Numbered from the stretch's first letter, positions 16,678-24,567 are shown. The stretch: DNA of 64,000 nt from Bradyrhizobium sp. WBAH42 (GCF_024585265.1 NZ_CP036533.1:3295001-3359000), one strand, 5' to 3'. Translations and numbers: made by a program. Notes: generated by a model from the letters alone, not told the origin.

Positions 16678-16851
16678 ATGGGAAACGAGAAAATGCATCC
16701 ACCAAAATATTGGGAGATGCGTGCAGAGGAGTTCCGCGCGAAGGCGGACAACTGCGAGCATAAGCAGGTCAAGGAATCGCTCCGTAAGATCGCCAACACC
16801 TATGACGACCTTGCCCGGCGAGCCAAGTTAATCCGCACCATCCAGGACTGA
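16678..16851 (+). CDS. Small charged hypothetical protein
   Basis: Protein of 57 residues starting at an ATG with GGAGG seven bases upstream; a longer frame from 16624 is not supported. The sequence is helical and charged (Y-W-E-M-R-A-E-E-F-R-A-K-A-D, then a Y-D-D-L-A-R-R-A motif) and matches a style of short rhizobial orphan proteins with a repeated A-E-x-x-R-x-x-A-x pattern. It lies eight bases upstream of the BLUF gene and may share its transcript. Function unknown. Confidence 0.65.
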   Translation: MGNEKMHPPKYWEMRAEEFRAKADNCEHKQVKESLRKIANTYDDLARRAKLIRTIQD

Positions 16852-16859
16852 CAGTATCG

Positions 16860-17252
16860 ATGCTTGCAACGTGGCTCTACGTCAGTTCCAGTTTGCTCGG
16901 GCAGGATGCTGACGCCGAGATCGCCAACATTCGAAGTATCGCGGAAGCTCGAAATCCTGAACTTAGGCTAACTGGTGTTTTGTTGTTTTCCGGTCGCCAT
17001 TTTGCTCAATTTCTTGAAGGCGCAGAAGCTGACCTAAATATCATGCAGGCTTCGATTTGTAGCGATGCCAGGCATACGGGCCTTGTGACGTTGCCGACAG
17101 ATCCAATCGGAAAGAGAAGGTACGGGCGTTGGGCATTGGCTTATTTGGGCTGGGCCAGCCATATTGACGGGGTCCTTTCTGACGCCCTGCTCAAAAAGGA
17201 CGGGCGAAAACTACTGCGCTACATGGACGAGTTCGTAGCGCAGCGTCACTGA
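16860..17252 (+). CDS. BLUF-domain blue-light photoreceptor
   Basis: Single-domain sensor of 130 residues that should bind FAD. The photocycle residues are present: Tyr7 (WLYVSS), Asn32 (ARNPELRLTG) and Gln50 (FAQFLEG), with the Asn-Gln spacing of 18 found in AppA-type BLUF domains, plus the L-T-G-V-L-L-F strand. There is no attached output domain, so signalling must go through protein contacts. No partner gene is obvious; the small charged protein just upstream is the only candidate. The gene is less GC-rich than the flanking backbone, in keeping with the accessory region. Confidence 0.9.
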   Translation: MLATWLYVSSSLLGQDADAEIANIRSIAEARNPELRLTGVLLFSGRHFAQFLEGAEADLNIMQASICSDARHTGLVTLPTDPIGKRRYGRWALAYLGWASHIDGVLSDALLKKDGRKLLRYMDEFVAQRH

Positions 17253-17356
17253 ATCAATGCTCCTCGGTCCATGAGTCCGGATATGGCCCCAAGGCGAAGT
17301 GGTCCAATCACCCGTTGAGGTCCGCTGTTAGTTGCAGATCGGACCTGCCGCTCTGC

Positions 17357-17948
17357 TCACAGCTCGCGCTCCATCGCGGGGTGACTACGGTTCTTCACTT
17401 TAACCCAGTACTTACTACGTCCGGCCTCATAGGGCCGGTCGCGACGTTTCGACACTAGTCCCTCAAGTCCCATGTTGCAGGCAGCGTGGAATAGATCAGG
17501 CCCAAGCTCGCCACGTTCGAAGGGATTGACGAAGACGCCTTCAGGACGACGTGCCAGCAGGCGCTCCAAGTTCGTCTTTCGCATTGACAGGGGAAGCATG
17601 CGGAGGTCGTCGCCGCCTGCGGCGAGAATATCGAAGGCGCAGAACTGCACCTCGTGATCATGTTTGCGGGAGTGAAGCGCGTTGAAATCGGAGACGCCAT
17701 CGACGCCAAGCACGACGGCTTCGCCGTCGAGCACGAATTGCTTCTGGCGGACCTTACGCGCGGCTTCTACGATCCATGGATAACGACTCGCCCAATTGTA
17801 GCCGCCGCGCGTGATCAGGCGCACGCGGTCGCCATCGCGCTCCAAGCGGAGGCGATACCCATCATATTTTATTTTCATGGAGCCAATCGGCGCCGTCCGG
17901 GACCGTAGTACCCTTGGTCGGCAGGCAAAACTCAAAGGACCGAAACAT
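17357..17948 (-). pseudogene. ATP-dependent DNA ligase (short, LigD/LigC catalytic type), frameshifted
   Basis: The adenylation domain is recognisable: motif I K-Y-D-G-Y-R-L, motif III-like F-V-L-D-G-E-A-V-V, then FCAFDILAAGGDDLR, motif IV E-G-L-V-S-K and motif V Y-W-V-K-V-K. The N-terminal piece, FEFCLPTKGTTVPDGADWLHE, is in a different frame and runs into a stop just before motif I. Around 17868-17876 an extra A in an A-run would account for the shift: removing one base restores W-L-H-E-I-K-Y-D-G-Y. No OB-fold follows, as in other short rhizobial ligases (~200 residues). The product is probably inactive unless the indel is a sequencing error. Confidence 0.75.
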
Positions 17949-18166
17949 AGGACCAAGATAGGCATTCACAGGGTTTTTGCGATCCGTGGGCCGAGGGATG
18001 CCCATGCTTTTGGTTAGCCGCTCAGGAACCCTGACGATCTCGGTGGTAAGCCCTTGCAACGCGCACAGCGGACGCGTAGAACAAAATGAGAACAGCGAGC
18101 CGCTCGCCAAACCCGTCTAAGTAGTGTTTATCCTCTGCTCGCCGCCTGTTTGCGGGAGGGGGGAAT

Positions 18167-19231
18167 ATGTCATTTGAGAATTTGGTCGTGGAGCGGGTCG
18201 TTCTCCACAAGGTCTTCAAGCGTCGGCATGACGGGGCGCTGGTAGCACCTAGCTATGCGGGGCAACTTGTGGCGTTGCCGACCGATGCCATGGCTTCATT
18301 CACGGAACGGGTAGTCGACGCTATGGGCGATGCCTCGCAAAGCATGGAATTGGAAATTGCGGAGCACGGACCTGACAGCGCAGTGGGGTTGGCCGCCACA
18401 TTAGTTGGCAAGCCGGATGGTGCATTCATTGCGGGCTCCGCCAAGTTCGCGGACAAACTTGCAAATGCACAACAGGCCAAGAACCTCCCTGGAGGCAAGT
18501 TGGTGGTCTTCACCGGCACGGTTGGCGGCTCGTCGCGGCCGTATGTCGGCATCATCAAAGCTGAGAAGCAAAGTGGCTTCCGCGAACGCGGCACGGCGAT
18601 CCAGTACTTGACCGACCTTTTCCTGACGCCTGCGTCGAAGCTGTACAAGATCGGCTTCTTCACCCTGGCGGATGCGCGCCGAACTTTGCCGGAAGCCTGG
18701 CGCGCGCACGTCTACGATAGTCATATGACGCAGCGAAACCGCGAGGGGGCTGCAAAGTATTTTTACGGGACGTTCCTCGGATGCAGAATGCCGGAGAATA
18801 GTGCGTATCTGACCCGCTCCTTCTTCGAAAACACCCGCGACTTCATCCGTCAGCTCTCAGTTGAGCCAGAAGAGAAGGACGATTTGCTGACTTCGCTGTA
18901 CACTTATCTGAAGGTCGACCAAACGCCTACAATTCAGGTTAACAGCTTCTCAACGACTTATCTGCCCAATGATGCCCAAGATGACTACACGAATTATATG
19001 CAGTGCAAGAACTTCCCGCTCACTGCCGTGCAGAAGGATATCGGCGACCTCAAGGGCCAACTCAGCAAGCGCCGGATACGGTTCTCTGGTAGCATCGAAC
19101 TAAGTGGGCCGCCGGAAGCCTTCAAGGACCTAATCGAAATGGAGAGGGTTGTCATGGATGGTGCCGAGCCCGGACAATCCGCCGTGTGGACGCGCATTAC
19201 CATCAAAGACCGTATCCGCTCACAAGAATGA
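18167..19231 (+). CDS. 37-kDa nucleoid-associated protein family (NdpA/YejK-like)
   Basis: Protein of 354 residues, ATG preceded by a purine-rich GGAGGGGGG. I assign it to the NA37 family from its length, the N-terminal V-V-L-H-K-V-F start, the K-F-A-D-K-L block, the strand RPYVGIIKAEKQSGF and the C-terminal R-I-x-F-S-G-S-I-E-L-S-G-P region typical of these proteins. NA37 proteins associate with DNA or the nucleoid; their biochemical role is not settled. The stop overlaps the start of the RelA/SpoT-type gene (ATGA), so the two are surely co-translated. This pairing is not a housekeeping arrangement: the chromosomal NdpA gene normally stands elsewhere. Confidence 0.75.
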   Translation: MSFENLVVERVVLHKVFKRRHDGALVAPSYAGQLVALPTDAMASFTERVVDAMGDASQSMELEIAEHGPDSAVGLAATLVGKPDGAFIAGSAKFADKLANAQQAKNLPGGKLVVFTGTVGGSSRPYVGIIKAEKQSGFRERGTAIQYLTDLFLTPASKLYKIGFFTLADARRTLPEAWRAHVYDSHMTQRNREGAAKYFYGTFLGCRMPENSAYLTRSFFENTRDFIRQLSVEPEEKDDLLTSLYTYLKVDQTPTIQVNSFSTTYLPNDAQDDYTNYMQCKNFPLTAVQKDIGDLKGQLSKRRIRFSGSIELSGPPEAFKDLIEMERVVMDGAEPGQSAVWTRITIKDRIRSQE

Positions 19232-20214
19232 CCGAGGAAGAGTTCCTTAGCCGCTGGTATCAGGAACGCCCGAGCGTCGAGGCGTGGGGGAAGTTTGTTG
19301 CTCAAAAGCTGATGGAGCAAATTGCTCCGCTCGTCACACCGGTATCGGCTGATATCTTCGTTCGCATCCCGGCTGAACCGCGACTGAAGGGGGATGGCTC
19401 GATCCTCACCAAGGCATTCTATCGCGGTAAAAAATATGCCGATCCGCTCAACGAGATCACGGACAAAGTCGGGGTGCGCTTCGTTGTGCTCCTGGACAGA
19501 GACATCGCGATTGTGTGCCGTGCCTTAGAAGAATGCGGGGAGTGGGAAGCGTCTAAGGACCGCGATTACGAGGAGGAGCGCGCGCAGGCTCCATACGCGT
19601 TCACGTATCAATCCGTACACTACGTGGTGCGCGCGAAAGGTGAAAAGAAACTAGGTGAACTCATCGTCGCGCCAGGGACGCCCTGCGAAGTTCAGGTGCG
19701 AACGCTATTGCAGCACGCCCATAGCGAGTTGACGCACGACACCATCTACAAGCCGAGCGTGGCGCAGACGCCGGAGATGCACCGGGCCGCAGCCAAGAGT
19801 ATGGCCCTCATCGAGGCCACTGGCGATTATTTCCGGGAACTGATGGAGCTTATCGAGAGAAACGTCGCGCCCGCACGAGAGCTTTCAAAACAAATGTCAG
19901 ACATGTATCGCGAACTTCTCGGTCGAGAGCCTGATCCGACGAGAGCCGAAGGGCTTCTCAATGACGCGTTTGCAACATTCGCTGGCGATAAGCCAGGGGA
20001 AGCCATCCGCTCGCTTTTTGAACAGAAGCCATTCCTGCTCGATCGCATCAGGGAGCGCTCTGCAACGAAGCTCCTCTTTCGCCAGCCAAGCATCATGCTT
20101 GTCTACTGGGCAGTGTCGAAGCGCCCGGCCGATGCACAAGATGCATGGCCGCTCACGTTCGCTGAGCTGAAACCGGTCTACACAGATCTCGGCCTCGCTG
20201 CTCCGACCAGTTAG
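19228..20214 (+). CDS. RelA/SpoT-type nucleotide pyrophosphokinase, synthetase only
   Basis: Protein of 328 residues; the ATG at 19228 overlaps the NA37 stop. Residues ~40-175 form a RelA/SpoT synthetase domain with the expected catalytic set: Arg52/Lys54 (RLKGDGSI), Asp79 in EITDKVGVRF, Tyr127 in TYQSVHYVV and Glu154 in CEVQVRT, followed by QHAHSELTHD. There is no HD hydrolase domain. The C-terminal ~140 residues are helical and unassigned. It could make (p)ppGpp, (pp)pApp, or pyrophosphorylate tRNA as toxic small synthetases do. Hydrolase-free synthetases usually need a neutralising partner; the coupled NA37-type protein is the obvious candidate. The accessory setting favours a defence or toxin-antitoxin role. 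Confidence 0.85.
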   Translation: MTEEEFLSRWYQERPSVEAWGKFVAQKLMEQIAPLVTPVSADIFVRIPAEPRLKGDGSILTKAFYRGKKYADPLNEITDKVGVRFVVLLDRDIAIVCRALEECGEWEASKDRDYEEERAQAPYAFTYQSVHYVVRAKGEKKLGELIVAPGTPCEVQVRTLLQHAHSELTHDTIYKPSVAQTPEMHRAAAKSMALIEATGDYFRELMELIERNVAPARELSKQMSDMYRELLGREPDPTRAEGLLNDAFATFAGDKPGEAIRSLFEQKPFLLDRIRERSATKLLFRQPSIMLVYWAVSKRPADAQDAWPLTFAELKPVYTDLGLAAPTS

Positions 20215-20514
20215 GCGGCTTGCGCCACCTCGATCAACTCAAAGTCGTCAAGTGGTAGATCAAGGCTATCGGAGTGGTGTCGATCCATGTCCGAAATGTA
20301 CGTCGCGTTCTGCCATGAACTTGGCGAGCCCCGGATAGGGGCATTTCTCACCTCTTTCTTCGCGGCTGTACTGCACGACATATTGATGGACCTTTAGGTC
20401 CATCGTTGGGCCGCTCTCTACGAGCAAGTGACCTTCCGCAAGCCGATAGCTGGGCATCAGATATTCTCTGATCCTATCGCAAACCAAGTTAGCCACGCAC
20501 CTGCGAACAGTCAT
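20211..20514 (-). pseudogene. Small hypothetical gene with a probable frameshift
   Basis: From the ATG at 20514 an 82-residue frame reads with good coding character (M-D-L-K-V-H-Q-Y-V-V-Q-Y, then CPYPGLAKFMAERDVHFG) and stops at 20266. Just before that stop another frame opens and reads MDRHHSDSLDLPLDDFELIE to a TAA at 20211, overlapping the convergent stop of the synthetase gene. The switch near 20275-20282 suggests one gene of about 100 residues broken by a single indel. No family recognised. An alternative is two independent overlapping short ORFs. Confidence 0.4.
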
Positions 20515-20647
20515 TGCATCGCATGTAGCGCTCCAGTTCATGCACCGACGTCGACTTCGGGCGCCGCACGATGTCGAGGGCACGGTCTGATTGGTGTCGC
20601 AGCCGAGACAGTCGGACGGCGAGACCCGCGTTATAGGTGCTCGTCAC
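20489..20647 (-). CDS. Small protein with a single C-x-x-C, possibly a truncated remnant
   Basis: Frame of 52 residues starting at a GTG that overlaps the stop of the STM4504-family frame (GTGA), ending in YMRCNDCSQVRG. The C-terminal half (S-V-H-E-L-E-R-Y-M-R-C-x-D-C) looks like the zinc-motif end of longer rhizobial proteins. It may be a coupled small gene or a piece of a longer one that has lost its tail. It overlaps the previous entry by 26 bases. Confidence 0.35.
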   Translation of the reverse strand: MTSTYNAGLAVRLSRLRHQSDRALDIVRRPKSTSVHELERYMRCNDCSQVRG

Positions 20648-21685
20648 ATTCTGCGAATAAGACTTTTGATCCAGATCATGGAGTTCTCGATAGCCCAGTT
20701 GGTCTGGTGATCAGTGAGGCTCGGCATAGGCGCGGAGCCGGGGCCGTGTCCAAACGGATTTCGGACCTTCGCAAAGAAAAGCTTCAGCGCCTCCATCTCC
20801 CATACTTCTATGAGTTTTGCGCCCCTCAGGTTATCGATGTATTGAGCAGCGCCTTTCTCATTGCCTCGGGTCAACCGCTTTTCGTCCGAGATGATCTTGA
20901 TGGTGCTTTCCAGGGAGCGCGCGGCATAGAGGGCCGGATCGCGCCCACCCGTATCGCGCAGATCAATAGCCTCCTTCATATCGTGGTCAACATTGTGCCA
21001 CTTCGGCTCCGCCACCAGCTTCCAAAAAGGAATCTCAATCTCCTGCGCGACGGTTTGGTCCTCAGAAATTTGAATAAAGCCGTTGTGGTAGTGGAGCTGG
21101 CAGTTCGCTTGGCGAAAGCGGGCATTTAGCTCGTTCACTGCTCCCTGAAACTTAGCGTTCAAACTGGCGTTTTGCCGCTCGTACCCCGTCGGCGGTTTTG
21201 CCGGGCATCCGCAAGCCGCCTTTGCCGACTACTGTCCGGTCGAACCCTTCAGCTATTGCGATATTCTCCGCGAGCTTAGCGTTCAGTCCCGCCACGAAAT
21301 TCTCGTGCTCACGAAAGCCGATTTCGACTAGGCTGAGGCGCTCTTTGACAAAACGATCAGCCGATATTTCGCCGTCGAAACGCGTCAGCATCCACGTCTC
21401 GCACATCTTCGCCGTGCTGTTTCGACCGCTCTGCCATTGATCTTGCTTGTTGTAGAAGCCCCAGTACTGTGGAGACAATTCCTTCAGGCCAAGCTCTCTC
21501 GCCAGCAAGTCGTGTATCTGCGTCCAAAAATGCTTGCCACGCTCGTACTCTTTGCCGTCCACATAGTACGGGCAAATATCGTTCAAGAGCTGGTAGCCCT
21601 GCACGAGAAGGCGGCGCTGCTCCTCGTAAAACGTCTCCCACATGCGGGGCTGTTCGTAACGGCGAGCAAAAATATCAGTCAACAT
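20644..21685 (-). pseudogene. STM4504/CBY_0614 family protein (AbiJ-like), frameshifted into two frames
   Basis: The frame 21152-21685 (177 residues, MLTDIFARRYEQ...) carries the N-terminal part, and the frame 20644-21162 (172 residues, ending WIKSLIRRM) carries the C-terminal part of one ~345-residue protein of the STM4504/CBY_0614 family, as I remember it; the C-terminal half has ALYAARSLESTIKIISDEK and the R-N-P-x-G-H-G-P-G block seen in abortive-infection (AbiJ-type) proteins. The join lies near a run of four C at 21184-21187 (GGGG in the coding sense); one base fewer gives an uninterrupted reading. A TTG at 21162 could restart translation, so two separate polypeptides cannot be excluded. 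Confidence 0.7.
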
Positions 21686-21832
21686 CGCTAATCTGCCCAG
21701 CCTCCATCGAATCGGAAGCTGAACGGTGGCACAATGCAGGGTAGCGGGGCGAGGATCGAAGCGCTTTTTCCGACCTATTCACAGGGTGCCTACCTAGACA
21801 GTGACATTATCCATCAGTCAGGCGGTGCCACT

Positions 21833-22663
21833 ATGCAACCGCGTGAGTTCGGGACAAAGCGGACCTGCAAATCCGAAAACAGAGTACAATCCAAGGACGA
21901 ATCGCAAGCCGCCCGGATTGAATTGAAAACCCGTAAGGCCATCTCAATCTGTTATCTATGCGGAGAGCCACTCCGCAACCCGCGCGACGACGATCACGTC
22001 CCGCCAAAGCAGTTCTATGCCAGATCGCTCAGGAGGAAATACAAGACCACCAACCTGCTCACCCTCCCGACGCACCGGGCCTGCAACAACGCTTGGAAAC
22101 TAGACGAAGAGTATTTTGTCCAAAGCCTCGTCCCGTTCGTGCGCGGTTCGGAGGCCGGTGATGCATTGTGGAGGCACACTTTCGACAAGCTCCACAAGGG
22201 CCAAGGCGTCGCTTTGGTGATGCAGGTGAAGCAGGAGTTCATGCGTGAGGTTGGCGGAGTTATCCTCCCGGCCAATGTCATCGCCAAGCGATTTGACGCC
22301 GACCGTCTTCACGATGTGCTGTGGAAGATTATTCGGGGCTTGCACTTTAGCGACACGCAAGAGGTGTGGCCTGAACGCTGGACGCTCGCAGTAACCATCA
22401 CGCTCCCGGGACAACAGCCGCCCGACGCTTTTCTGGCAATAACAAACGAATCTCTCCTGAAGACGCGCGGCCCCTATCCAGGAGTGTTTGCCTACAGCGA
22501 CCACGTGTTCCCGGATGTTAATAACCTGCATTTTTGGGCGATGTTGCTGTGGAATAGGATCATCGTCACCGCTGCATTCCACGACCCGCATTGCGAGTGT
22601 GAGCACTGCACCTTCATAGGTCCTGTATTTCCAGAGCCTCTAAGCGGGACGCGGATGCTGTGA
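21833..22663 (+). CDS. HNH-endonuclease-like protein
   Basis: About 276 residues from the ATG at 21833; the frame also offers an ATG at 21734 but the added segment has no coding character, and neither start has a strong ribosome site. Residues ~39-90 show an HNH/zinc pattern: CYLCGEPL, then DDDHVPPKQFY, then LPTHRACNNAWK, i.e. C-x2-C...D-H-V-P-P...H-x2-C-N. The D-H-V-P-P-K form is typical of HNH proteins in phages and defence loci. The C-terminal two-thirds, with W-x-M-L-L-W-N-R and CECEHC, are unassigned. It is divergent from the STM4504-family gene, sharing the ~150-base region between. Confidence 0.7.
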   Translation: MQPREFGTKRTCKSENRVQSKDESQAARIELKTRKAISICYLCGEPLRNPRDDDHVPPKQFYARSLRRKYKTTNLLTLPTHRACNNAWKLDEEYFVQSLVPFVRGSEAGDALWRHTFDKLHKGQGVALVMQVKQEFMREVGGVILPANVIAKRFDADRLHDVLWKIIRGLHFSDTQEVWPERWTLAVTITLPGQQPPDAFLAITNESLLKTRGPYPGVFAYSDHVFPDVNNLHFWAMLLWNRIIVTAAFHDPHCECEHCTFIGPVFPEPLSGTRML

Positions 22664-22841
22664 TCCCACGTCGTCATGGTGACAGATCGGCGCATCCACA
22701 GCCCATTCCGACGGCCGGGCGAGCGAGACAGAACGGCGGACAGTGAGCCGCCATCGCATTTTCTCTAAACGACTATTCGGGGTCCCGCTTCTCCCACAAG
22801 GGGAGAAGCCGCCCGTCGACGTTAATAGAGTGGGGCGTGTC
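22664..22841. other. Intergenic DNA with a CTTCTCCCacaaGGGGAGAAG hairpin
   Basis: No gene. A short inverted repeat, cttctccc-acaa-ggggagaag at about 22788-22808, is a common intergenic hairpin type in this group and may act as a terminator for the HNH gene. Confidence 0.4.
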
Positions 22842-23198
22842 TTAGCGCTGCTCCACCCTTGCGCGCCAAAGGGCATCGAAAGTTTTTCGGTCAGCCGGCG
22901 CCCAGGCTTCTGCGTCCATCGGATTCCTCGACTTTTCGGTAAGCGCGCCTTCAAGTTCTCTATCGGAATGCGACTGGGTCGAAGCTAGAGCGGGCCACTC
23001 CAACAATGACTTCGAAAGCATGGCCCTACCTTCCTACCAGCATCTTCGTCCGTCGATGATGCGCCAAGACCAATACTCCCGCGCATTTGGTGGCACCTCG
23101 GCCCTGCATTGTTGTTTCGCCTGCGCAGATGTCAGTCCAATCAACAGGAGCGCCGCGATGCAAGTGGCAAAACGAATTGATGGAAGTTGTTTTGCCAT
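22842..23198 (-). pseudogene. Small secreted orphan protein with an in-frame stop codon
   Basis: From the ATG at 23198 the frame codes for a signal peptide (hydrophobic ATCIAALLLIGLTSAQA) and a mature start CRAEVPPNAREYWSWRIIDGRRCW, then hits TAG at 23034-23036 (codon 55). The same frame continues without further stops for 63 codons (EGRAMLSKSLLEWPA...) to a TAA at 22842. Similar rhizobial exported proteins, as I remember them, have C-W-Y-x-G at this point, so the amber codon most likely replaces a tyrosine codon. The start and length (118 residues if read through) fit a real gene inactivated by one substitution. Confidence 0.6.
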
Positions 23199-23201
23199 CT
23201 G

Positions 23202-23380
23202 CTACGGGCTACTTCGTTGCTGCAGCCGAGCTATGGCGACCACCAGATCGGGCCTCTCAAAAAGCTCCACCAGCTTGTCGAGGATCATCCGCTCATTGTC
23301 GAGGGGGCGAGGCTGAAGGTATTCATCCACTATGCATTGGCTTCGATGATGGCGTGAATAGCCAATTGCTGATCTGTCAT
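23202..23380 (-). pseudogene. Short orphan gene (~59 residues) with a one-base deletion
   Basis: ATG at 23380 starts MTDQQLAIHAIIEANA and then reads TAG; the neighbouring frame continues VDEYLQPRPLDNERMILDKL...RPDLVVAIARLQQ to a TAG at 23202. Adding one base near 23333 gives a continuous helical protein of a type I recognise from Bradyrhizobium as a short orphan (pattern E-Y-x-Q-P-R-P-x-D-x-E-x-M-I). It sits four bases upstream of the broken secreted-protein gene, so two adjacent genes are damaged. Confidence 0.5.
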
Positions 23381-23818
23381 CGCTTCTTACCTATTCAGAT
23401 CGCGTTCAATTCGCCGGTAGAGGAAGATGGAAGTCTCGATTTTGACTTATCCCATCAAATTTTATTTGACTGCGTGGCAAGGCGTGTTGTTCCCGGGAGC
23501 AAGCCACACCGAAAAACGGCGGAGGACGATTACGGGCGGGAGGTAGGTGGTCCAGGCTCCCTGGGGTTAATCAACTGGGGTAACCGGCAGAACTAAGCGG
23601 AGATCAAAAACTCAGGTAAATGCCGTCGGGGGAAACGTAGGTAGCGCTCCAGCGACTCGAACCCCCGACGTCTCGCGTGCATCGATCTCGAACATAACGC
23701 TGTCTCGCGCGACTCGTCGGCGTGGCGCTATTTGGAAATGGCTCCTAAGCTATTGGTATTACCACGCGTGTTTTCGACCGTTTTTTCCAAACGCGCGCTG
23801 AAATCATTGAATAATCAA
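23381..23818. other. Intergenic DNA left of the tRNA fragment
   Basis: No gene seen. The AT-rich 23740-23818 resembles the kind of sequence found next to phage or island attachment sites. A GGGGGTTCGAG string on the minus strand near 23660 looks superficially like a tRNA T-arm but has no matching stem. Confidence 0.35.
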
Positions 23819-23868
23819 GCAGGTTTTGATTCCGCCATTCGGAGGTTCGATCCCTCCCGCCCCAGCCA
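23819..23868 (+). other. 3' fragment of tRNA-Gln(UUG), candidate island attachment site
   Basis: The segment reads from the anticodon arm to CCA: loop TTTTGAT with anticodon TTG, variable region, a perfect T-arm GGAGG-TTCGATC-CCTCC, then acceptor strand CGCCCCA, discriminator G and CCA. Upstream there is no acceptor 5' strand (TGGGGCG expected) and no D-arm, and the 5' side of the anticodon stem does not pair fully, so the tRNA is incomplete. Such 3' copies are left at attR when an integrase inserts an island at the 3' end of a tRNA gene. The intact gene would lie to the left, in the same orientation, outside this window. Confidence 0.75.
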
Positions 23869-23942
23869 GAATCCCCGTTCAGCAAGTTCGCAAGGCGGTC
23901 GACTGGTTCGGGCAAAGCGGCCAAGGATGCGCGCAAGCGCGA

Positions 23943-24179
23943 TCAGTTCAGCCTTCCAAGCAGTCTCCGGATGATCTTCCGCAGGTTTTCGGCGTACTCA
24001 TCGACGACCTGACGCCTCTCGGTCGATGGCGGCAGCTGACGTTCGTCGTCCCCGTCCGGCGGCGGGCTATCCGTCTTGGATCTGCCCCGGATGATGGAGG
24101 CGATCGGCTTTGTCACTTTCACGGAACGTCCGACCTCTGGTGCACGACGCGCGTCGTTCAGGCTAAGGGTCAATTGCAT
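23943..24179 (-). CDS. Small hypothetical protein
   Basis: Frame of 78 residues; ATG at 24179 has GAAGG six bases upstream. The product is basic at the N-terminus (V-G-R-S-V-K-V-T-K-P-I-A-S-I-I-R-G-R), has an acidic/proline middle (PPPDGDDE) and a helical basic end (ENLRKIIRRLLGRLN). No known family. It lies just to the right of the tRNA fragment, so in the backbone if that fragment is the island border. Confidence 0.5.
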   Translation of the reverse strand: MQLTLSLNDARRAPEVGRSVKVTKPIASIIRGRSKTDSPPPDGDDERQLPPSTERRQVVDEYAENLRKIIRRLLGRLN

Positions 24180-24288
24180 CTGCGGCCTTCACACAAGTTA
24201 AGCCGCCGGGGCGGCGACGATCTGCGCTGGCACGTCGTCGGCGCGTTGCGTCGACGCAGAATCCTGCAAAGGAACCAATCGCGGCGCG

Positions 24289-24567
24289 CTAGGTGCACGA
24301 GGCGGTCGGATCGCACTTCGGGCAGCGCCCGTCTGCGGCTGCGCCGAGCTGACGGCCAAGCTCGGCCCTGAGGGCCTCCTTGTCCCATTCCGCGCCGTCG
24401 CATCTGACGATTCGCTTGGCACGTTCGAAGGCGTGGCTCTCGGCGGCGTCATCGCCGATGCGGACGATCACGTCGCAATGGAAGGGGCAGGCCGTCGTCG
24501 CGCGGGTCGTCTCCAGGGCATAGCGCACGACCTCGGTGAGATCGTCGGTGTCAATGTCGGCAAGCAT
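24289..24567 (-). CDS. Small hypothetical protein with C-terminal cysteines
   Basis: Protein of 92 residues; ATG at 24567 preceded by AGGAG. The sequence MLADIDTDDLTEVVRYALE begins an acidic helix, followed by CPFHCD, a hydrophobic strand D-V-I-V-R-I-G-D and a terminal CPKCDPTASC. Codon use is strongly coding. Cysteine pairs may bind a metal. No function known. Confidence 0.75.
   Translation of the reverse strand: MLADIDTDDLTEVVRYALETTRATTACPFHCDVIVRIGDDAAESHAFERAKRIVRCDGAEWDKEALRAELGRQLGAAADGRCPKCDPTASCT

Noticed and set aside
20428..21129. 233-residue plus-strand open frame
   Set aside because: It overlaps the recognisable STM4504-family frame on the minus strand and shows no domain of its own.
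23640..23690. tRNA-like string GGGGGTTCGAG on the minus strand
   Set aside because: The flanking bases do not form a T-arm stem and no acceptor or anticodon arm could be drawn, so it is not counted as a tRNA.
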